Positions 23,268 to 64,000 of a DNA stretch of 64,000 nucleotides are shown one piece after another. How positions within the stretch are numbered: the first letter of the stretch is position 1; every line of letters starts with the position of its first letter. Origin of the DNA: Varanus komodoensis (Eukaryota > Chordata > Lepidosauria > Squamata > Varanidae); contig NW_025335856.1 of the NCBI RefSeq assembly GCF_004798865.1, positions 9,780,636 to 9,844,635 on the forward strand. Direction: 5' to 3'. Position numbers and translations under genes: made by a program. The notes beneath the pieces were generated by a model. It did not search any database and was not told the DNA's origin. It saw only the letters and a program-made list of their open reading frames with translations.

Positions 23268-23763
23268 AGCCAAAAAGTACAAAGCTGAAACCCAAATGTA
23301 CAGATTGGAAAGATGTACAAATCGCATGTAAAAAACAAACAAACAGTGGATTTGATAGTAAAAAATAATTGCATTTGTGACCGAGGTCAACTCGTTTCAG
23401 TTTTCATCTTTTTCTTTCAATACTGTGAGATATAGGTAAAAACATAACTCTGCATAATTTATACAGTAAGTTGCCCTCTGACTTTGTTGACCCTCTGTGT
23501 AGCAGTCTGACAAACGCACAGCGTTCGTGAATCGGGTGTTTTTTGCAACTCCCAGAACTCCGGCAAAGCTTCAGGAGTTACTGTCGTTAATATTAGTTCC
23601 ATTTCTCATTCATAAGAATACCTGTCCTGGATGCATTATAACTTCTTTTTTCCTGGTCTTGGATGTTTCCAGCAATATCAATAAAACTGTATAATATATG
23701 CACATTCTTGAAAGGTCCTTTCAATGCCCTTAATTGCCTTAAGATATACATATGTATCTATAG

Positions 23764-23765
<2 letters not shown>

Positions 23766-23817
<52 letters not shown>
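23766..23817. repeat. (AT)26 microsatellite in FLI1 3' UTR
   Basis: 52 bp of perfect AT repeat, able to fold on itself in RNA. Confidence 0.97.
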
Positions 23818-23819
<2 letters not shown>

Positions 23820-24365
23820 TTTTCTTTCCTTTTTTTCCAGTTGGGTGAAAAAAGACAGGCCATGACTGGCTTTAAGATTCCAGTTGTTGTCTCCAAACCT
23901 TGTCCCTATAATATTTGAAATTCTTCCTACTTGCCCAAAACCAGAAAAAAAAAAAAAAACTGCCATTGTCTTTAGTCTGGAACATACAAGCTCTGATCTT
24001 CAAATAATCAAAGGTCTTGGTCTCTTTTTTAATCTTCAAAAAATGCTTTGTCTCTTTCCGAAGTGATACCCACTGCAAAGTTCATAAAGCTGCTAATTTA
24101 GTCCAAAGAGGATATAAGGCTTAGAACCAAACTAAAACATACAATACTGGCCCATGAGAGAATCATCTGCCATTCAAGACAGAAGAAGCAGGGTTACAAA
24201 AATAAAAAAGTTTATTCCAATAATAATTATAATAAAAATAATAATATCCAGTTTCTCAGCTTTTTCCCAACTAAAAGGTGAATGTCTATCAAAAAGTCCA
24301 GAGATATCCAAGAATGGAAGAAAACATCCACTCAGAATGAGAAAGGCCTCCAAGGTGAAAAGCAT

Positions 24366-58599
<34,234 letters not shown>

Positions 58600-58849
58600 C
58601 TGGAATAAAAACACACAGTAGATCAGCATTAGATCAATACTGCATTGTGTAGTCATTGGTTCTGGTGCAAACCTACCCACCTTGAAAAGTTAAATGGCAC
58701 ATATTCATTAATACCTAAGACATAAGAACCATGGGAGCTTTGTTCACCTACACCTGAGTAGAAGAAATTGGTTGTGTTTTCATTTTATTTTCAGTAAGAT
58801 AAATTAAGCTTTATGATACCAAAGGGAATGAACTGTGTGGCAAAGCTTA

Positions 58850-58915
58850 GCATTTATTATTTAATTTCTATACCACCCACAGCTGAAGCTTTGTGTCCAC
58901 AGCATCTCATTTCCC
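58850..58915 (-). repeat. 3'-tail repeat (CCGCCC hairpin family), degenerate
   Basis: GCATTTATTATTTAATTTCT then ATACCACCCACAGCTGAAGC. Short inverted tail. Confidence 0.45.
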
Positions 58916-59730
58916 CTCCAAAAAAAAAAAAAAAACTAAACATAAATTTTTGATTAAAAAACATTTTTATAAACTTTCCATTTTTAAACCTACTTTCTAT
59001 CTAAACCATATTACAATGCAACATGACATTTTCTTTCTTTTTTTTTTTTTAATAAAGTAGCTTTTACCATCACACATGGCAGCTGAAAAGTAGTTGCAAT
59101 ACAGAATGTTCCTTTTTAGTGCTCCTGCTTTCCTTTCATGCCCTTTTCCAGGACACGTCATTCTTCCTAGTACTTCTTCCCAACAACAGCCACTCGGGGT
59201 ACAACCCAAAAAAAGTCCTACATACCACCAGAGCATGCTGGGAGTTGTAAGACTTTTGTTCTGTCTAAATATACACAGAATTGCACCCTTCGTGCTCTCT
59301 GCCTGCAGAGCGTGGCCAATCCTTATTGCTGGTTGCTTCTGGTGGTCCTTGCCAAAAAGTTTTGTACTTCTGCAAATTCTAGAATGCCTCCAGGACAGCT
59401 GCTACTTCTCTCTTGTGCATAGATGGTGCTATTTTGTCTCCATAAAGATTGGCGTTCCGAGGATAGGTTTGCTCACAGTATACAAGAAAATCCTAACGGA
59501 GTGTCTAATAAAGTGTATTCTAGGTACTGCACTTTTTTTGAAGAAGAAATACAGATTGTGCTCACAGATTCACAATCTGATAAGCATGATGCAAATACGA
59601 AAAATAAATTGGGGGGTCAGTTCAAGGGTCTGTTCTAAGCATGACTAAGTCTGACACAACCACCACATAGCAGCTTTTTGCTCATATTCATGCAATTCTT
59701 GACCAATTCAGAAAGCACATGCACAAGTGC

Positions 59731-59758
59731 ACACACACACGGGGGGGGGGGGGATGGG
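59731..59758. repeat. (AC)n followed by G13 run
   Basis: ACACACACAC then thirteen G, AT and five G. Confidence 0.95.
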
Positions 59759-59937
59759 GGAGCTACCCAGTTTTTAATCCAGCCTTGTCCACCATAGACT
59801 TGTGGTCTTCAATGGGAAAAAAAGGTGCCACTTCTTCCTCTACGTTTCTTTTATGTCAAGATTCAGATGAGGATTCAGGCAGAAGCTGTATTTCAATATG
59901 TAACAATGAACTGTGTGAGTCTGTGTGAGTCTCTTCA

Positions 59938-60000
59938 GAAGAAAATGCCATTGAGTTTAGTGGGGTTACTCTCAGATAAGTGTGTATAAGATTGTAATCT
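59938..60000. repeat. Short palindromic repeat (CAATCCTA family), degenerate
   Basis: GCCATTGAGTTTAGTGGGGT, TACTCTCAGATAAGTGTGTA, TAAGATTGTAATC. Matches the right half of the family at 34639. Confidence 0.55.
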
Positions 60001-60904
60001 CGGTGACTGTTAGGGTTCACTATGTGAAGAGATGGAGAGATAAAGTTGATCTTCCTGAGTTAAATGCACATCAGGGTGTGGGTTTATCAACCTCTTTATC
60101 TAGCAACATTGCCAACAAAACAACAACATCTCCACAAAAGAGCCCACACATTCTGAAAAAGTGAGAAATGATCTTTGCTCTCATGATGTGCATTGAAACT
60201 TCTTCAAGATGTTGATGCAGTCACGATCTGACAACAGAGCTTTGCATGAAAGTATAGATCAGAAGAATTTTGCTCCATTTGACATTTTGTTCTCCGAAAC
60301 ATCCAACACATGATTGGATGTTTGTAGGGTGACAAAGACTGCTGAGATCTAGAGTTGGTTTTCTGGCCTACTCAGTTCAGGCATGTATGTGCATCTCACT
60401 CTGTTACGCACTTTCTCCGCTAAAAGTACACTTTTAAATGCCACTTTGTTCTGCAGAGTTCCTTAGACACCCACTCGTATTCATAGAAGACCTGTTCAAA
60501 CAAACTCCAAATGCCCAAGCCCGCCAATGCTGGCATGCTCACTGGCTCAGCTTCCTCCCTAGTGAACAGGTATTGAGCATTAATGGGAAATGGTGCTGTG
60601 CTCATACACCCAGATATGCATAGGACACTTGTGCATAAATGGGATTTTGATTGGCCCAAGATGCCAGCTTGTACCTGTGCCTCTTTCTCATGAATGCTGT
60701 AGATTCATCCAGCCAATGCTCATCTCCACTGGATGAATCAGCACTGAGGAAAGAGTCAGAAGAAGTGGTTCCATCCCACTCAGGTATGTTCGGACATATG
60801 TGGAAGGAAAGTATCTTATGAACAGCCATGGGTGTTTGCAGGGGGGCAAAGCTGTAGTCTGTGCTTCCTTGTTTTATCATCATTTATCCAGATGCAGTGT
60901 GTTG

Positions 60905-61029
60905 AGTGTTGTTTGTTGTATATGGTTGCTTTGTTTTCTGGTTGTTTGTTTCTTGTAAGCCATCCAGAGACTTTTAGCACTGGGATGGCATCTAAAAACT
61001 TTAAATAAAATAATAATAAATAAATAAAT
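60905..61029 (+). repeat. 3'-tail repeat (CCGCCC hairpin family), + orientation
   Basis: TGTAAGCCATCCAGAGACTT, AGCACTGGGATGGCATC, then AAATAAAATAATAATAAATA. This is the forward version of the tails at 36241 and 52629. Confidence 0.6.
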
Positions 61030-61344
61030 TGTGCACATGGCACATAATTGGTGCACTTTTCTTGTGTGTGCTCTCTGTTGCTTAGTGTCTCATTCCATGA
61101 CATTTAGAAGCCTACACTGAGTAATGAAAGATCCTGGGATCTGAACGACACTAATGAAGGGTGTCATATTCAAGAAGCATGATAGACTCCAACATTTTAA
61201 ATATGAAAAACAGCTTTAGAAAGTAGCGGTGGAATCTGTGGGGAATGTTTCTGTTGGGAGCAAGAGGGATGGCAGGTTGGGGCCAGTGTTCCCGTGGGGT
61301 ACGAGCCACATCCCAGGTGCTGATTCACATTTGAGTGACTTATT

Positions 61345-61412
61345 TTTTATTTATTTAGTTTCTATACTGCCCAATTAGTCAAAATGACTCTCTGAGCAGT
61401 TTATGTGATGAA
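61345..61412 (-). repeat. 3'-tail repeat (CCGCCC hairpin family)
   Basis: TTTTTATTTATTTAGTTTCT, ATACTGCCCAATTAGTC, then GACTCTCTGAGCAGTTTATG. Confidence 0.55.
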
Positions 61413-62518
61413 GAATGTCCCAGTAAATTGGGGAGCGGGATATGGCTCAAAGTCCTGAGATACAACAGGGGGCGGAGGTGGAACTGATTAGCTCCAGGGC
61501 TGATACTTTGTCACACCAGGCAGATCCTGGGAATGGAATGAACATACAGCCAGTGGGAGGGGACAAGGAGCTTCCAGATGTGGACCAGCTCTGTCCCTCT
61601 GAGCTGAACCCTGTGGCAAGGGGCTAGCAGAGGGGAGAGGCCCAGTTGAATGAGCCACCAGGAGCTGGGCTTGCCTTTAGAGTGCCCCTCCCACAGGGTT
61701 GGGGCTCAGGCACATTCATAAGGAGAGTTCTTGGAAGTAATCGCTAAATTGGGTGCAACAAACCCCACTGTGCGTGCTCAGAGATTTGGTCTGGATGACT
61801 TGTACTAGAGACGGTAAAGAACATCTGTAAGGAAAATGGACTGTGGCTGCTGTTTGTCTGAAGGAGGCACTTTGGCTCCTGGAAGTACTTAGCAGAGGAA
61901 GGAGAGATGAGTGTGCATGATCAGGCCAAAGGGATCTAGAAGAACCTGGACTCCTTGATTCCCCCCACCGTACACACACTTTATCAGCCACTTTGAAATG
62001 AGCTAACGATACAATTTTTGCAAGGCTTGATCTTTGAACTACAGAAGCAAACTTTTGGAACTGCTTGTTTTTTCTTGCACTGTGCATTTTGTGTATGGTT
62101 GCAGTTCTAAAAAGCCCTGATAGCATCAACTGGCAGATCTACCATTTCAGATAAATCTGGTGACTGAGCAGTGATAAAACCTAAACCCTCTGTGCATAAT
62201 TCTGATATCCAAAGAATATATCTCCACTCCTGGCAGAAATTCTCAGTTCTTTTCATAACTCCTTTCACCCTGTAATAGCCTGCTAGGCCAAAGGTCATTT
62301 TAGGGCTAAGGGCATGGTTTGTATTTGGAGCCGGGACTGCTCAACTTGCAGCCACAACTAGATTCTACAAGCAGTGCCTCCTTTTCTTTACTTCTACACT
62401 ACATTAATGGAAACTTCTGTATGGCAGTTGTCTCAGCTGCAGGGCCAGTACTAAGAGAGAGATGGAATTATACTTGGATCCCTTGTAACAATAAAAAATA
62501 GCAAGTTTCCCTAATGTT

Positions 62519-62560
62519 CTCTCTCTCTCTCCTCCACACACACACACACACACACACACA
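62519..62560. repeat. (CT)n(CA)n microsatellite
   Basis: A CT run then about thirteen CA units. Confidence 0.96.
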
Positions 62561-62644
62561 TTCTACAACACATTCCAATTCTTAATAAATTGTACTGCTG
62601 CTACAAACCATTTCTTAAAATGTCAATAATATTTGTGATTATAC

Positions 62645-62945
62645 TTGACGAAGAGAAAGGTGAACAAGTGGTTCTTGGATCAAATCAAGGGAGAACTTTC
62701 CCTGGAAGCAAAAATAGCAAAACTGGGGCTGCAGTACCTCAGGCACATCATGAGAAGGCAAGACTCACCTGAGATGACAAAAATGAGAGGGAAAGTCAAA
62801 GGAAGATTAACTATAAAGGAATTTCATAGACTTTACAAGAACTGTGAAAGCTTGTCATGATCATACATCTCAGAAGGCATTCATTTATGGGGTCCCCATA
62901 AGTTGGAGCCAACATACTGGCATGCAATGACAAGAACACCACATA
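62645..62945 (+). mobile_element. RTE/BovB-like LINE 3' end
   Basis: A frame reads KWFLDQIKGELSLEAKIAKL followed by GLQYLRHIMRRQDSPEMTKM, the conserved post-RT segment of RTE-type LINEs (compare GHIMRR.DSLEK). It is followed by GGGGTCCCCATAAGTTGGAG and a CATACTGGCATGCAATGAC end, resembling the RTE 3' signature GGTCGCCATAAGTCGGAA. Truncated at the 5' side and decayed. Confidence 0.7.
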
Positions 62946-63537
62946 GTTGTCTCATATGACACTAATGCAACCATCCACAAAATGGAATAATATACTGAGT
63001 TACTTTGCAGGCTTGAGTTCTCCCCCTTTCTCAGCCGCAGCCTGCCTCACAAAATATAGGTATAATACTGATGAACTTTATCTGTAGACAACAAGGTATT
63101 TCAATGGGTATAAACTCAGATTCTTTTTAAATTTGTTACCATTTGATTTTTGGTAGACATGCTACTGCTCAACCCCAGCTACACAAAATTCCTGGATTTT
63201 TCTTTTCTGTTTAATGAGGCTGCAATTACTTCCTCAGAGAGGAAAGACTCCCAAAAGTCTTAACATACCCAGCAGGGTTGACTGCCCAGACAGTAGGTGT
63301 GTTAATCATTAGGATGACTTCATTTCTTGGGAAAGGGGATTAAAAAGGTAGCAAAGGGTTGGCTGAGAATTGCTCAGCAAAATCTCCTGGGCAGGGAATT
63401 CCACATTTCAGGAAGCACCACCTAGACAGTTTTGTCCCAACTACCTGATCATTGTTTCTCAAACTGCAGTAATATGGCAAGCAGATCTCCTCAGCAATCA
63501 AGACTGAACAGATGTTCCTAGGAGAGATGCAGGTGAG

Positions 63538-63720
63538 GGTAGTCCTGCGTCCTACTTTACAAAGGAGAGTCCTCTGTTCCCCTGTTTGAAAAGCTCCCCA
63601 GTAAAACTGGTTTAAAAGTTAAAAAGGGAGCGTGAGGATCTGGAAGTCACGTATTAACAGTTAGCCCTTGGGAGTAGCTGAGCTGCATACAGGTTTCCCC
63701 TGTCACCATGTTCCTTACGA
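63538..63720. repeat. Unclassified repeat (AGTCCTCTATTTG family), copy 3
   Basis: GTCCTGCGTCCTACTTTACA, GAGAGTCCTCTGTTCC, later CGTATTAACAGTTAGCCCTT and CTGCATACAGG. Same order of blocks as 29080-29320. Confidence 0.6.
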
Positions 63721-64000
63721 GGTGAGCTGTATTGTGTTTCTACGTATTTAAGTGACTGCAATTATTTCTAAATTCACATTAGCGGATGCAAAGCTGTATC
63801 ACCTTTTGTTCTCCTTCCATTGTGACACATCTCCTGTTCTTTAGTAATATGTGGGTGGCCATCTCAGAGGATGTCCTTTAGATCAGGAGCAACAACATGG
63901 CTAGCGGTAGCTGGGCACTTGGCAAGAGCCCAAGGCCAGTGGGGGCACCCAAAGTGAGGCCTTGGTTGTAAGAGTTCTTCTGTCTAAACCTAAGTAGGAT

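Larger units (their letters stand above)
23240..24365 (-). other. FLI1: FLI1 3' UTR (end inferred)
   Basis: Follows the TAG. An early AATAAA lies at 24211-24216 and an overlapping pair (AATAAAATAAA on the minus strand) at 23257-23267, giving a UTR of about 1.1 kb. The stretch includes an (AT)26 microsatellite and a 15-base A run. More distal signals exist near 22274 and 20360, so longer forms are possible. Confidence 0.5.
58600..64000 (-). other. FLI1 intron 2 (left part)
   Basis: No FLI1 exon 1 or 2 sequence found. A 184-codon + frame at 59094-59648 has no recognisable domain and is taken as chance. Other contents: A and T runs near 58920 and 59040, listed repeats, an RTE-like LINE end and an unclassified repeat. 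Confidence 0.7.

Noticed and set aside
59094-59648. 184-codon plus-strand open frame in FLI1 intron 2
   Set aside because: The translation resembles no family I know, it overlaps other frames and lies in an intron next to low-complexity runs.
58600-64000. FLI1 exon 2 or exon 1
   Set aside because: I looked for the VKREYDHMNGS and HLPKADMTASGSPDYG segments on the minus strand and did not see them.

Overview
The window looks like nuclear DNA from a sauropsid, most likely a squamate reptile. It has vertebrate genes with long introns, many CR1 LINE fragments ending in the typical short tail repeats, an RTE/BovB-like LINE 3' end, MIR-like and other tRNA-derived SINEs, and many microsatellites. 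The lineage is inferred from the repeat mix and from protein resemblance, not from any alignment.

Two host genes are present, tail to tail. KCNJ1 (Kir1.1/ROMK, an inward-rectifier K+ channel) lies on the + strand; its whole core coding exon is at 4640-5772+ and encodes 372 residues, the length of the human ROMK2 form. FLI1 (an ETS transcription factor) lies on the - strand. Seven coding exons are visible (58442-58599, 52255-52458, 41721-41789, 28881-28946, 28025-28087, 27387-27434, 24366-24895). They correspond to human exons 3-9 and carry all of the Pointed and ETS domains. FLI1 exons 1-2 and its promoter must lie to the right of the window, and KCNJ1 upstream exons to the left. The FLI1-KCNJ1 neighbourhood and convergent orientation match human 11q24.

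Layout: 1-4639 KCNJ1 upstream intron or flank; 4640 to about 6690 KCNJ1 terminal exon; about 6.7-23.2 kb intergenic, with a ~0.5 kb tandem duplication carrying TTCC repeats, a dimer of a terminal-inverted-repeat element, a probable solo LTR and a strong CTCF-like motif; about 23.2-58.6 kb FLI1 3' UTR to exon 3; 58.6-64 kb FLI1 intron 2. There is a 100-N assembly gap at 42927-43026 in intron 4.

I found no third protein gene, no structural RNA gene and no CRISPR or microbial feature. The two genes are not expected to share a pathway: KCNJ1 is an epithelial K+ secretion channel and FLI1 is a haematopoietic/endothelial regulator. The less ordinary signals are the convergent CTCF-like motif pair around the FLI1 3' half, the GGAA-type repeat inside the tandem duplication, the head-to-tail inverted-repeat element dimer, the all-phase-1 symmetric FLI1 cassette exons, and several short hairpin repeat families scattered through the window.
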